Shown piece after piece: positions 1 through 10,896 of a stretch of 64,000 nt of DNA (position 1 is the stretch's first letter; each line of letters begins with the position of its first letter). Both the position numbers and the translations under genes were made by a program. Source of the stretch: Paguma larvata. Lineage: Eukaryota; Chordata; Mammalia; Carnivora; Viverridae. The stretch spans positions 36,179,332 to 36,243,331 of the forward strand of contig CM057843.1 of NCBI GenBank assembly GCA_030068075.1, read 5' to 3'. Below the pieces are notes generated by a model. It was not told the origin of the DNA. It was given only the letters and a program-made list of their open reading frames with translations, and ran no database searches.

Positions 1-112
1 TTTACCGACAATCTATATTCTAAAACTGTATTTTCAAATCAGTATTTGAAACTCAGTACAGAGTTTCCTACTCCCAATTGGTTAACTCAAAAGAAGTTGA
101 TTATAAAATAAT

Positions 113-258
113 ACAGGTCATGATCCCGTGGTTTGTAGGTTCCAGCCCCGCATCAGGCTCAATGCTGTCAGCCTATCAGCATGGAGTCAGCTTTGGATCC
201 TATGTCCCCCCATCTCTGCCCCTTTCCTGCTTTCGCGCTTCTCAAAAATAAACAAACA
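113..258 (+). repeat. 5'-truncated CAN-SINE
   Basis: It begins inside the tRNA-like head (CAGGTCATGATCCCGTGG) and keeps the B-box region, the body and the CTCAAAAATAAACAAAC tail. The first ~45 bases of the family are absent. Confidence 0.85.
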
Positions 259-260
259 CT

Positions 261-490
261 GGGGCGCCTGGGTGGCTCAGTCAGTTAAGCATCTGACTTC
301 AGCTCAGGTCATGATCTCCCTGTTCATGGGTTCGAGCCCTACACTGGGCTCTATACTGACAGCTTGGAGCCTGGAGCCTGTGTCGTCCCCCCCACCCCCC
401 GCTCCTCCCCCACTCCAACTCTACCTCTCTCTCTCTCAAAAATAAGTAAATCATTAAAAAATTTTTAATAAAAATAAACTTAAAAAAAAA
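261..490 (+). repeat. CAN-SINE, full length
   Basis: It starts GGGGCGCCTGGGTGGCTCAG directly after the tail of the preceding truncated copy. The CT-rich part is replaced by an unusual C-rich stretch (CCCCCCCACCCCCC), followed by an A/T-rich tail. Confidence 0.93.
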
Positions 491-718
491 ATCAACTGCG
501 TTTCGTGTACCCTAGTACACACATAGCTCACCTTGAACCTAAGATCCAGTATAGACCAAAATGCCACTCTCCAGCTGAGAAAGAAGTGTATATGCTAGGG
601 CACCGGAAAACATGCTTTGCTGTCAACTGCTAACTGGATTAGAAATCCTTAATATCATTTCTAGTCCTGAAATTCTACTATTCTATGTAAAACAACCTTA
701 AAATAGGTATACAATGGT

Positions 719-820
719 GGCGCCTGACTGGCTCAGTTGGTGGAGCGTGTGACTCCTGATCTCGGGGTTGTAGGTTCGAGCCCCACGTTGAATACAGAGA
801 CTGCTTTCAAATAGAATCTT
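719..820 (+). repeat. Short, older tRNA-derived SINE
   Basis: This is a head-only copy of about 100 bp (GGCGCCTGACTGGCTCAGTT... GGTTCGAGCCCC... AATACAGAGACTGC). It lacks the CT-rich body of the long CAN-SINE. It abuts the next SINE, which inserted at its 3' end. Confidence 0.75.
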
Positions 821-1042
821 GGAGTGCCCGGGTGGCTCGGTTGGCTGGGCGTCCAACTTCAGCTCAGGTCATGATCTCGTGGTCCGTGGGTTCGAACCCC
901 ACGTCGGGCTCTGTGCTGTTAGCTCTGGGCCTGGAGCCTGATTCCAATTCTGTGTCTCCCTCTCTCTCTCTGCCCCTCCCCTGCTCATGCTCTGTCTCTC
1001 TCTCTCAAAAATAAACATTAAAAAAAATTTTTTCTTTTAAAC
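821..1042 (+). repeat. CAN-SINE, full length
   Basis: It runs from GGAGTGCCCGGGTGGCTCGG to an A-rich tail. The flanks AAATAGAATCT (left) and AAACAGAATCT (right) look like a target-site duplication with one change. Confidence 0.92.
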
Positions 1043-1092
1043 AGAATCTGAAAAACTAAGTAGGTTTAAAATAAATAAACAAACAAATAAGT

Positions 1093-1790
1093 TTACATTA
1101 TCATTTCACACCCATCAGGATGGCTACTATTAAAAAAAAAAGCCCAAAAAATAACAAGCGTTGGTGAGGATGTGGAGAAATTGGAATCCTTGTACATTGC
1201 TTGTGGGACATAAAATGGTGTTATTACTTCGGAAAACATTAAGCATCGAATTACCACAAGATCCAGCAATTCCACTTCTGGGTTAACATCCAAAAGAACT
1301 AAAAGCAGGGACTCGAACAAATATTTTTATACACCCATGTTCACGGCAGGATTATTCCTAACAGCCAAAAGCGGAAAACAACCCAGGTGTCCAGAGCAGA
1401 TGAATGGATTAAAACTGTGGGATTTACATACAATGGCATATTATTTAGCCTTCAGAAGGAAGGAAACGCTGACACAGGCTACAACATAGGTGAACCTTGG
1501 AGACATCAAGCTCAGTGAAAAAAGCCAGACACAAAAGGACAATGTAGGATTGTATTTATACGAGGGACCTAAGACGGTAAATTCAGAGAGACAGAACACA
1601 GAACGCTGGCTGCCAGAGGCTGGAGGGAGGGGGAAACAGGGAGCTGTTTCCACAGGTACAGAGCTTCGGTTTGGGGCATGAGAGAGGATGGTGGAGACAG
1701 TTCCACAACACGACAGTACTTACTGCCACTGAACGGAATGCAAACATGGCTAAAATGATAAATTTCACGTCATGCATATTTAACCAAAAT
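1093..1790 (+). mobile_element. L1 3' fragment (end of ORF2 plus 3'UTR)
   Basis: The text matches the well-known end of mammalian L1: CATCAGGATGGCTACTATTA, GGTGAGGATGTGGAGAAATTG, a CTCAGTGAAAAAAGCCAGAC segment and the 3'UTR with TTACTGCCACTGAACGGAATG. Reading frames are broken, and no intact reverse transcriptase remains. It is 5'-truncated, as most L1 copies are. Confidence 0.88.
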
Positions 1791-2556
1791 TTCTAAGAAA
1801 TACAAGTTCACAAGTCTTGATAACCTCCTTATAAGCGGTGAGGCCCGTGGCCTAATCCAGATGCAAACTTAAGGACTCCTCATGGTCCGTTTCCCAGTGT
1901 GCCCTACCCAGGAAGAAGGACTGAGAGCCAGAGCCAAAGGCGAGAAAGTAGTCCCACGAAATAAGCTCAGAAAAGCCAAAACTCACGGCCAAGTCCAGGG
2001 TGGCTGGTGAGAGGCAGGCCAGGGAAGCGAACTCGGAAGGCAGGAACTCTCGAAGGACATGGGCAGCTGAGGAGACTGGTGAGAACAGGGTAGCGGTGAG
2101 AACAAGGAGGAACAGAGCGTAGGAGAGACCAGAGAAGGGCATTCCCCCAAGACAAGAAAAGCCAGGGGAGTGGAGGAAAAGGTAAACAAGAATTAAAAGC
2201 AAGAAGGGGATTCATTCAAGAAGAGATTCAGCCCAAGTGTCAGCCGAAAAATTATTTCCTTCCATTGATGTGGCCGTTTGTATCTAAAGAAACGAAAAAA
2301 GTTGGTGAAGACCATGAAAAGTTAGGAAGAAAAATATTTTTCTATGAAAGACTACGACTATGTCCCCATCGCCAGAGAATAATGTCATTTGCTTCACTGG
2401 TTTTTGTTTTGTTTTTTATACAAGAAGAAAAGACTTATTTGTTTAGGATTAACTTCAATGTGGGCCTACCTTTTTTTATTTGTTATCGAACATTAGTATA
2501 TCATGAAAGAATTTAAAATGTTCTACAGCACAGGGGTTAAGAGTATACAAGTTTGA
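1791..2556. other. Unclassified stretch, no gene seen
   Basis: After the L1 tail comes a purine-rich, moderately GC segment (1,850-2,220), then AT-rich sequence. A 116-codon minus-strand frame with a hydrophobic start exists at 1,852-2,202, but it resembles no family I know and overlaps two other open frames. I see no splice pattern. Confidence 0.4.
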
Positions 2557-2769
2557 GGGGCGCCTGGGTGGCCCGGTGGGTTAAGCGTCCCACTTCAGCT
2601 CAGGTGAGGATCTCGTGGTTTGTGGTTGGAGCCCCAGTCAGGCTCTCGGCTATCAGCACCAAGCCTGCTTTGGATCCTCTGTTTACCCCTCTCTCTGCCC
2701 TTCCCCTGCTCCTGCTCTCTCTCCTTCTCAAAAATAAATAAACATTAAAAAATTAAAAAAAAAAAAAAA
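2557..2769 (+). repeat. CAN-SINE, full length
   Basis: It starts GGGGCGCCTGGGTGGCCCGG and ends in a long A tract. The flanks ATACAAGTTTGA (left) and TTACAAGCTTGA (right) are a likely diverged target duplication. Confidence 0.93.
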
Positions 2770-2784
2770 GAGAGCTTACAAGCT

Positions 2785-2990
2785 TGAAACCAGAGCTGCC
2801 TGAATTTCAGTCTTGCCACTGCACCTGAGACAACCTGTAGAACTCTGCCTCAGTCTCCAAATCTGTAAAGCGGGGACAGTAACAGTCCCTACCGTGCACG
2901 CCTCTTGCAAGAATTAAATAGGTCAAATTATAAAAGTACTCAGAACGGTGCCTGGGCCACTGTTATAAAAGCGTCAGCTCGCTATTATCC
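2785..2990 (+). repeat. MIR SINE
   Basis: The core CTGCCTCAGTCTCCAAATCT, the following GGGGACAGTAACAGTCCCTA and the GTGCCTGGGCCACTGTTATA tail follow the MIR consensus closely in the sense direction. Confidence 0.8.
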
Positions 2991-2993
2991 TCC

Positions 2994-3110
2994 TAGAATA
3001 TCAGCTCCATGGGAGCTGGGACTTTGTCTCTTTTGTTCACTGGTGAAGCCCCAGGTTCCTGACCTCAGTATGTGCTGAAAAATAAAAATCTGTTGAATCA
3101 GATCAACTCG
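2994..3110 (+). repeat. L2 3' end
   Basis: AGCTCCATGGGAGCTGGGAC, TTTGTTCACTGGTGAAGCCC and the closing TGTGCTGAAAAATAA are typical of the L2 3' terminus, in the sense direction. Confidence 0.7.
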
Positions 3111-3199
3111 ATGCAGCACTGAACCCTGGAGTCGAGCGGCACTACTTTTTTGCCACTACTGACAACCAAATCTGGCATCATCGCTTAGCATCACAGTCG

Positions 3200-3335
3200 A
3201 GGGTTCAGAGAGGGGTTTTCATACCTTGTCTCAAGGGATTTTCACAAGCTGGTACTATTTATCTCCATCTCGCAAACTAAGAAGACTTCATGGATTTGCC
3301 CAAAAACACAAAGTCTGAGGCAAAACAGGAGTTCT
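3200..3335 (+). repeat. Possible MIR remnant
   Basis: A stretch resembling the MIR/L2 motif for counting rows of bases, followed by TTTGCCCAAAAACACAAAGT and ending in CTGAGGCAAAACAGGAGTTC, echoes the MIR body. It is heavily diverged. Confidence 0.4.
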
Positions 3336-3422
3336 GAGCATGGAGCCTGCTTGGGATTCTCTTTCTCTCTCCTTCTGCCCCTCTCCCCTGCTCGCTCACT
3401 CTCTGTCTAAAATAAAAGAAAA
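3336..3422 (+). repeat. CAN-SINE 3' half only
   Basis: It starts at GAGCATGGAGCCTGCTTGGG and ends AAAATAAAAGAAAAAG. The tRNA-like head is missing. It runs directly into the L1 tail at 3,423, so the two may be joined by insertion or template switching. Confidence 0.82.
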
Positions 3423-3785
3423 AGTAGAAATCTGGCCATGTGTAGCAACATGGATGGAACTGGAGGTTATTATGTTAAGGGAAATAAGTCAGTCAGAAAA
3501 AGACAGATACCATATGTTTCCACGAATAGGTGGACTTTGTGAGACTAAGCAAAAACCAGGGGGAGGGGAAGAGGGGAAAGAAAAAAAAGACACAGAGAGG
3601 GAGGGAGATAAAACATAAGAGACTCTCAAAGACTAAGAACAATCTGAGGGTGAGGGAGGTGAGGGAGGTGACGGAGGGGGGAGGGGGGTGACGGATATTA
3701 AAGAGGGCACGTGTTGGGATGAACACTGAGTGTTATATGTAAACCAATTTGAAAATAAACTATTATAGTAAAAAATAAAAAATAA
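3423..3785 (+). mobile_element. L1 3'UTR fragment with G-rich tract
   Basis: GTGTAGCAACATGGATGGAA, GAAATAAGTCAGTCAGAAAA and the closing GATGAACACTGAGTGTTATA are carnivore L1 3'-end text. A G-run cluster at 3,646-3,690 precedes the terminal sequence. The element ends in A-rich repeats. Confidence 0.88.
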
Positions 3786-4149
3786 AACAAAATAAAACAA
3801 AAAAAAGAAAAATTAAAAATAACAAAATAATTTTTGATAATTAAAAATAAATAAAGTCCTCATTCCCCAACATAAACTCTGCCACTTCCAACTTTCTACT
3901 GAGCACACCTGGGTGGGAGGAAAAGGCCCAGATGACAACCGTCGGCGCCTGGCAGTGAGGAGGGAAGGGAGCACTGGACTGGGAGGCAGGAAGCTTCGTG
4001 TCTGCTTGGTTTTAAGAAGTAGGAGGCCTCTCTGGTTCCCCTAAAGCTTCTGGGCCCTGAACTTCCTCCTCTGCTCCTTCCAGGATTAAAATTCTGACCT
4101 CGGCTTTCTACGAGCTCCTGGAACTCCACAAACGAAACCCAATTCGTCT
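3786..4149. other. A-rich L1 tail then unclassified sequence
   Basis: 3,786-3,860 is AATAAAA-type simple sequence belonging to the L1 tail. 3,861-4,149 is single-copy-looking DNA with no feature I can support. Confidence 0.45.
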
Positions 4150-4860
4150 TTTCTCTATTCCGGACCCCGAAGACCTGCTCTTCCTTCTGACTTCCCTATC
4201 CCTGACGCCCAGGACGCCAGCCATCCAAGCATAAACACGTCAACACCACCTCTGACTTAGAACTGACCTCTGCACACAGAACTGACTGTTCCCTTCCCCT
4301 CCTCCCTAGCCCGTCACCACGACTCTGTTCAACTCCCAAAATATCTCCCGAGTCCCTCACCTCCTTCCCATCCCCAAGGCCATCGATTCAATTCAGGCCC
4401 TCATCATCCCTCACTCGGCCATCACCATGAAGGCAACTGAAGTCGCCCTCTCCACCCTCCTCACTGCCATTTCATCACACTCGTCCTCGGTTGGGCACTT
4501 AAGACCCTCCAAACTCAGTCCTGCCCTCTCTGCAGCCTCACCCTCCACCACGCTCCTCTGTGTCTCCCAGGGTCCAAGCAGTTGAGACTCGCGGTTTCCT
4601 GGCGGCCACCTCATTCGGACACCAACCCGGCCTCTGCTCCAGCTATCCTTGCCCCTAGAGTGCCTCTTCCCATCGCTTCTCATCTTCATGGGGGTCACTT
4701 TAAAGGCCTCTTCTTCAGCTGAAGTGCTCCCTGACATCCCCAAGGGGGCGGTATCACTCCCTCTACTTAACCCCGAAGCGCCTCGGTGGAACCTCTTAGA
4801 GCACCTATGGAACTCCTATTAGTCCTTTCACTTCCTGGTGCCCCTAATCTCCCTGCTAGC
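4150..4860 (+). repeat. L2 (LINE2) fragment
   Basis: The C/T-rich, A-poor text with runs such as CTCATCATCCCTCACTCGGC and a 3' part (TCAGCTGAAGTGCTCCCTGA) reads like the C-terminal ORF2 and 3' end of L2 in the sense direction. It is old and diverged. Confidence 0.55.
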
Positions 4861-5489
4861 GGATCCGTTCCTCGTCAGTAGGAAATACGTTTTATTCACC
4901 TTTGGATTCCTCACCAGGCAGTCTCTCAAAGACTGCGTGAAGACAAAATGGCGTGCCGTGCATGAGCTACAGATACTCCAGACGGTGGTGCCCTCGGCCC
5001 TCCGAGCAGCCACAGAGGCTTCAGCAGCCAGAGGCCCCGCTGGTCAAGTCTCAAGCATTGTCAAGTAGCCTCTGCCTCCGACCAGGTAGATGCCGAGACG
5101 ACAACCTGAGAAGCACTCAGAGGACGCAACGGGCCACACCGCACGAAGTGGAGCCCGGCAGACACCTGCCGCGCTGGATCCTGCGATAACCCATCTGCTC
5201 CCCTCGGCCACTATCCCCGAGACCCCTGACCGCCTGGACCTCTTTGAAGGTTTTCACTGAACGTGTTCTGATTATCTCTCTATTAATTAGCTATGATTAC
5301 ACGGTCATACTTGCCTTACCAATCCAAAGCTCATGTCAATACTGTAGAGCAGAGGACACGCACAATTTACCACGAAGAGATTCAAAGAATAAAATTCAAC
5401 ATTATAGGACAAAGAAAAGAAACGCCACTCCACACTACCAAATGAGCAAAGCCGTTTAAGGACAAAATGTATTCCTGTCCAGCTACAGT
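4861..5489. other. Unclassified stretch, no gene seen
   Basis: Mixed-composition DNA with short open frames in several phases, none of recognisable content. There is no convincing splice-flanked segment. Confidence 0.4.
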
Positions 5490-5613
5490 AAAACAGGTGT
5501 ATCCATGTTTCTGCTAATGGTACCAAGTGGTACAACACTCTTGAAAACCAGCGTGGTGGGAATGTATATCAAAAGTCATAATAACATTCATCCCATTTAA
5601 CGCAATACATTCC

Positions 5614-5779
5614 GGGGGCGCCAGGGAGGCTCAGTCAGTTAAGCATCCAACTTCGGCTCAGATGATGATCTCACGGTTTGTGGGCTTGAGACCCACGTTG
5701 GGCTCTGTGCTGACAGCTCAGAGGCTGGCGTCTGCTGCTGATTCTGTGTCTCCCTCTCTCTGCCCCTCCCCTGCTCGCA

Positions 5780-5810
<31 letters not shown>

Positions 5811-5833
5811 AAAAAATAAACATGAAAAAAAAT
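5614..5833 (+). repeat. CAN-SINE, full length
   Basis: The head is slightly diverged (GGGGCGCCAGGGAGGCTCAG). It has an intact B-box-like region and a long (TC)n run before the A-rich tail. Confidence 0.92.
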
Positions 5834-5977
5834 TATAACATGATACACTCAGAAGTCCATCCTAGAACTATAATTAGTCCAAAAAATAATAAAAATAATA
5901 TCCACAATAATGTAGATTAAAGTATTAAGTGAAAACCGGAGAGCAACATAAATACCTAACATTAAAAAATTTAAGTA

Positions 5978-6225
5978 GGGGCGCGGGGGGGGGGGGGGGG
6001 GGGGGGGGGGCCCTCAGTCGGCTGAGCATCCAACTTCCGACTTCGGCTCAGGTCATGATCTCGCAGTCTGTGAGTTCGAGCCCCGCATCAGGCTCTGTAC
6101 TGAGAGCTCAGAGCCTGGAGCCTGATTCCACTTCTGTGTCTCCCTGTCTCTCTGCCCCTCCCCTGCTCATGCTCTGTCTCTCTCTCTCTCTCAAAAATAA
6201 ATAAACATTAAAAAAAATTTTTTTA
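5978..6225 (+). repeat. CAN-SINE with a 26-nt poly-G expansion in its head
   Basis: It starts GGGGCGC, then 26 uninterrupted G (5,985-6,010) replace most of the usual CCTGGGTGG segment before CCCTCAGTCGGCTGAGC. The rest of the element is normal. The A-box of the tRNA-like promoter is disrupted. Confidence 0.9.
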
Positions 6226-6392
6226 AGAAAATTATGAGAGCATGACTTGATGAAATATTTTGCAGTCTTTCAAAATGTAAGCATATAAATTTAAATTGTG
6301 ACACCTATAACATGAAAATGTTCCATGATCTAATAAGCGGAAAAAATTCCAATTACATGCACCATAATTAAACATAAGTAAAATATGTATGT

Positions 6393-6434
6393 ATATATAT
6401 AAATGTGTATATGTATATATATACACACACACGT
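6393..6434. repeat. AT/AC-rich simple repeat
   Basis: Alternating TATATATAAATGTGTATATG then ATATATATACACACACACG, inside the old L1. Confidence 0.75.
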
Positions 6435-6540
6435 ATAAGCATATATTTAAAGTTTTAATGGAACACCAGAAAGAAAATCAACTATTTTATGATAATAATG
6501 TAAATATTTAGCAATTTAATATCCATTACTCTTAACTTAA

Positions 6541-6746
6541 AAAAGTTTATTTATCTTTGAGAGAGAGAGAGAGACAGAGCATGAGCAGGGAGGGGCAGAG
6601 AGAGAGGGAGACACAGAATCGGAAGCAGGCTCCAGGCTCTGAGCTGTCAGCACAGAGCCCGACATGGGGCTCGAACCCACGGACCGTGAGATCATGACCA
6701 GAGCCGAAGTCAGATGCTTAACCAACTGAGCCACCCAGGCGCCCCT
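6541..6746 (-). repeat. CAN-SINE, full length, reverse
   Basis: The right end reads GAGCCACCCAGGCGCCCC, the reverse complement of the family start. Flanks TTAACTTAAAA and TTAACCTAAAA form a target duplication. Confidence 0.95.
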
Positions 6747-8159
6747 TAACCTAAAAAAGAAAGTCCCCCTGTACTGAGGAAACAGAGGGGTTTCAGGATA
6801 CAAGCTTGACAGAACCTCAAGAAAAGGCCCACCCCTCCCTTTCACAGCTCATTTTGGCCTTGCCGAGAACTCTCGCACATTCCTTACCACAATGACCTCC
6901 ATATGACAACCTCAGACCGTAGCTTTCCCAGCACCCACAAACCACCTCAAGTGGTCTTCAAATCGTACCCATGAACCCATGACTCATGCAGAACAAGCAT
7001 AACCTCAAAAACAAAGACAATCAGCAAAGAGCCAAGCCCACATTCAACTATAAACCCTGAAAGGAAGGATATAGTACTGTCACATTCAAGTTTCCGGGAT
7101 TCTCAAAGCCAGCTTGCCGACTCAGTGAAGGGACTGTACCACAGTTACAAAGCAGTATGAAATCATGGACAAATCAAAGAACTAAGGGCCAGGAGACCAA
7201 GGTACTGTTAAAAGGAAAAAAGAAAAGTTATTTCAACTACAAAGAACAGAAAACTAAAAACTGCGGCTTAAAGCAGATGGGTAACAAGAAGCTGGCAATG
7301 TCTTAAAAACCTCCCGCAGCCAGAGGCCGTAAGGCAGGATGGCAAGTCATTTTATTCACAGATGAAGCTTCCTTGAGCTGCGGAGGTCTAATGAAAGACT
7401 AGAATTGAAAATGTCTCGAAACGTAATTTTAGCACCGATGTCCCGCAAGGACAGTATCAAAACGGTCTTCTAATTGTTTTTTCTGTAGTAGCACCATCAT
7501 CTAAGTCTAATAATGAAAGACCAAGATACTATGACGGACCAAGAAAATTAGTTCCTGTGAATTATAAATAATAATGATTAAATTGCCTTTCTTATTAGCA
7601 GGGCATTTCAGCAAAAGATAAACAATGTGAAGGAGTAATTAATGCAGCCATTAGGAAAAAAGTTTAACCTTTTGCTTCTATTGCCGTGTTCTCGGTACCT
7701 ACAGACAGGTCCAGTCATCCGTGACGATGCGTACACAGCAGATAACAGGAAGAACAAACTATTCAATACTTCACCAAGTTCACCGGAGCACAGGGGGGTT
7801 ACGGCTCCAGAATGCTGACACAGACGCTGAAGGGCCTCTCAGGTTCTAATCGGATGCAGATAGGCGGAGCCTCTGTGCAGTTACTCATTCTGAACGTAAG
7901 TGGAAGATTAACCTACCCTCACTTTTCTTCAAACTCTGACAGAGCGGCCAACAGTCCCTTCAGAGTATGTCCCAGAAGCAGCCAACTCCGTCAGAACCCG
8001 CATCTTCAGGTTTCCAGGGTCTCCCTACCACCCCGCATCACCGCACCCCGTCCCACCGGATTCTCCCTGGCCAGACACTCTAGATTAAGTCTCTCATCTC
8101 TTCCTCAGGCATTACCAAGTCCTTGGTTTCTAAACAAAGATCTCCTAAACCTTACTCAC
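6747..8159. other. Single-copy-looking DNA, possible intron
   Basis: No young repeat, no microsatellite and no recognisable coding exon. It lies downstream of the candidate minus-strand promoter at 13.7 kb, so intronic sequence is a reasonable inference. A 133-codon plus-strand frame at 7,812-8,213 has no family resemblance. Confidence 0.4.
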
Positions 8160-8216
8160 CTGCAGTTCACTGCACTGGGTATCACCCAAATAGCCCATCA
8201 GAGCTCTTTATAATTT
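8160..8216 (-). other. Candidate 57-nt internal exon, minus strand
   Basis: Read on the minus strand, the segment is preceded by a pyrimidine-rich acceptor, CTTCCTTTTCTCTCTTTCAG, and followed by the donor CTGCAG|GTGAGTAAG. Both are close to consensus. Frame 0 has a stop near the start and then an in-frame ATG with 13 open codons to the donor. The other two frames contain a stop, so it would be a 5'UTR, first-coding or poison exon. It lies about 5.4 kb downstream of the candidate first exon at 13,634. There is no transcript evidence. Confidence 0.35.
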
Positions 8217-8404
8217 CTGAAAGAGAGAAAAGGAAGCTTTTAAATACATAGTAGAAAACACCTTTGCTGATGTATCAGTTCCGAAGCGTTTGTATCCAAC
8301 ATTCACAGCATATGGTCTTTTGGGCCATAGTATTTCAGCAAAATGTAGCCTAATCAGCCAGGACCAAAAGTTCTGAGATAAGAGACCAGAGATAAAAGTT
8401 TGGT

Positions 8405-8770
8405 TTCTTGTTGCTATCGCTTAGCTGTGTGACCTTGGGCAAGTCACTTGACTTCTGCAGGCCTAAATCTCATCTGGAAAATAAGACAGACTAGGTGGAA
8501 GTAGCAGAGCACAACGGAAAGAGCACAGGCCTTCCAAGAGGAAGGCCAGCACCACAATCTGCTAGTCTTCATGACGTCTGTTAGCTAGTCTGGCCTAAAT
8601 TTCCTCCTGAGCAAAACAGAAATAACAACAAATATCTTCGGATTATTGCGAGAATTAAAGGAGCGATAATGAGTTATAAAGAGACTATAGTAAACACACT
8701 ATGTGGTTTATCATAAAATTCTACAGGTGGTAATTACCACCATTACCCCCAGCTCTAAGGTTCTATGAAT
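8405..8770 (+). repeat. Two adjacent MIR copies
   Basis: The first has TTAGCTGTGTGACCTTGGGC and AAGTCACTTGACTTCTGCAG. The second runs from GGAAAGAGCACAGGCCTTCC through TTTCCTCCTGAGCAAAACAG to the GCGAGAATTAAAGGAGCGAT tail region. Both are in the sense direction. Confidence 0.75.
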
Positions 8771-10785
8771 TCGATTCACAAATCTTTTCCTTAAAGGATC
8801 AACAAATCAAAACTGCCCCATCCTGACAATGGGATTAACCGGGCGGTTCACTAACAATTCAATTACAGTTATCTTAAACCCATGGTAGTTCAAGATTATC
8901 AATATTACTTATCAGCAGGAAATAGAATAATATTCCCTGTGTAACATCCAAACGGGCTCAGTGGCCATGCCTTCCCTGACTTCTCCCTCTGCTTTCCCCA
9001 CCACAGGTATAAACACCCCGGCAACGGAGAGGTCTTCCAAAAGCCAAATGACGCCAATTGTTTTCCATGGCCAGCTCAGGGGAAGACAACTAAAGAAAGG
9101 GAACAAAGGCTTTTTTTTTTTTTTTAATCTTTTTTACTTTATACACCTAAGTACTGCTCAAATTTGTTTACCATAGCATGCATCGGTTTTGCATAAAAAC
9201 GGTTTAAAACTATGTTAGTTATCCATGTGCCTAGTGACAGGAAGCTCCCCTTACAGGAATATAGTTTTACCACAAGGAGAATTTCCACAGAAGAAAGCAA
9301 AAAGGCAAATTCAGATGTGCTGAGAACACCTCAAGTATGGCACCGAAATAACAAAAATCACAAACATTCACACCTCAGAATGGCTCAGTCGAAAAATACG
9401 CCGTGCATTCTTTGAAGATCTAATGATGAATCAGGGTTTTTTTTTTTTTTTGGTTCAAAAGCAAGATGAACATGCAAACTCTGGTTTTACCAGACAACTT
9501 CCTGCTCTCAGAGAAATGACCCAGGACAATTTATACAAGTAAACAAGCTGGTGTGACTTGCTGGCAGTATGTTGAAAAACTTTCAACTAGTTTTCGACAA
9601 CTGACGGCTTTTAAAAATTACGTTACACACGGAAATTAAACGTCTTCGCATGACATCTACCATTTCTTAAAAAAGGAATAACTCTATTAAATTCAGGATC
9701 ACTCAGAAGTATTATCCCAGCCACTCCTGAAGTGACAAACCACTATGTTTTATGTTGCTTCTAGCCAATGCTACCTAAACCCTGACTACACCCATCAATT
9801 TAAATGAACCGTAAGCTGGTGTGTCCACATTCTCCACACATAACATAGTTCTTTCCCAGAAAATACTCCAAAAATATTACTTAAAAATCAAACTGTATTT
9901 GCATGCCCACTTACCTAAGTTTATGAGAACAACCATAACAATTTGCTTGTAATTTTTAAGTAGCCCCTCCCCCCACCTTGTTTATCAACAAGTTAATAAA
10001 CTTGGCCCAAGATCTTCTATGCATTTGAAACAACAGGCCAAGGATGTTATTTCTTCTGCTCAGCCTGCATTTGGATCTTAAATGCAGTCTGACAATTATA
10101 GGCTAACTTGCATTTAATATTAATACCAAGCCTGCCTCTTAAACAGGGAATAAAAACGCACGTACAAGACACGGTCTACTTATTTGTAGGTCCCTCTGCA
10201 ATATTCTTAGCCTTTCATGAATATGCTGTGTATTTTTAAACTACACAAGGCCCTCTGCAAGGAGGCATGATCTCTCCGGTTGTTTTGGCATCACTCCCCT
10301 CTACCACAGAACACCGGCCAGCCCATAAATGTATACAGACTTTACAATGCTGTAGACTGAATATTCTTGATAGTAGAAAATGAAAAATCTTGCTAACGGT
10401 GGCAAAAAAAAACAAGTGTGCCACCTGATAGAGAGAATTACTTAATGACTCCCCAAAACTGCAGCCGCCTTACCTAAAAATAGTGTTAAAAATAGTGTCC
10501 TAGCTTCTTGGGCCAAAAGGATAGACCTTAAAAGCTATGTCTTTATTCGGCTAAAAGACGGACTTCGACTTTGCCCCAACCTTTAAGACTAAGGTATTTC
10601 CTATTTTAGAATACTTGGTGTAATAACTTCTTTGATGGCCAACCACTAACTTCACTTTTATGTGACTACTGACAATTTACATGGTCTACATGTATGAAAA
10701 CTGTGGAAAATGTCTTGATACAATGCAGGCCAAACAACACCAGCCACAAGAGACTACCTGTCTACATATTCCATTAAAGTTGTTA
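8771..10785. other. Single-copy-looking DNA, no gene seen
   Basis: AT-rich sequence with two short T tracts (9,112-9,126 and 9,438-9,452) and no SINE. The low repeat content is unusual for this window and may mark constrained intronic DNA near the CpG island. Confidence 0.4.
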
Positions 10786-10896
10786 CTTATTTTTTTTATT
10801 TATTTTAGTATTCTCTACACCCAACACAAAACTCAGACTCACGACCCCTGAGATCAAGAGTCTCATGCTCTTCTAACTGAGCCAGACAGGTGCCCT
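10786..10896 (-). repeat. Short, older tRNA-derived SINE, reverse
   Basis: Reverse of the ~100-bp head-only type: CTACACCCAACACAAAACTC, GACCCCTGAGATCAAGAGTC and CTGAGCCAGACAGGTGCCCT. A T-rich tail lies at the left end. Confidence 0.75.

Larger units (their letters stand above)
5490..6540 (+). mobile_element. Old L1 (L1ME-like) 3' region, interrupted
   Basis: The series GGTACCAAGTGGTACAACAC, ACATTCATCCCATTTAACGC, TTAAGTGAAAACCGGAGAGC and the AT repeats (TATATGTATATATA) matches the order of the old L1M 3' end. Two SINEs (5,614 and 5,978) split it. Confidence 0.6.

Noticed and set aside
1852..2202. 116-codon minus frame with hydrophobic start
   Set aside because: Two other frames overlap it on the same strand. 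No homology is recognisable and there is no promoter or splice context.
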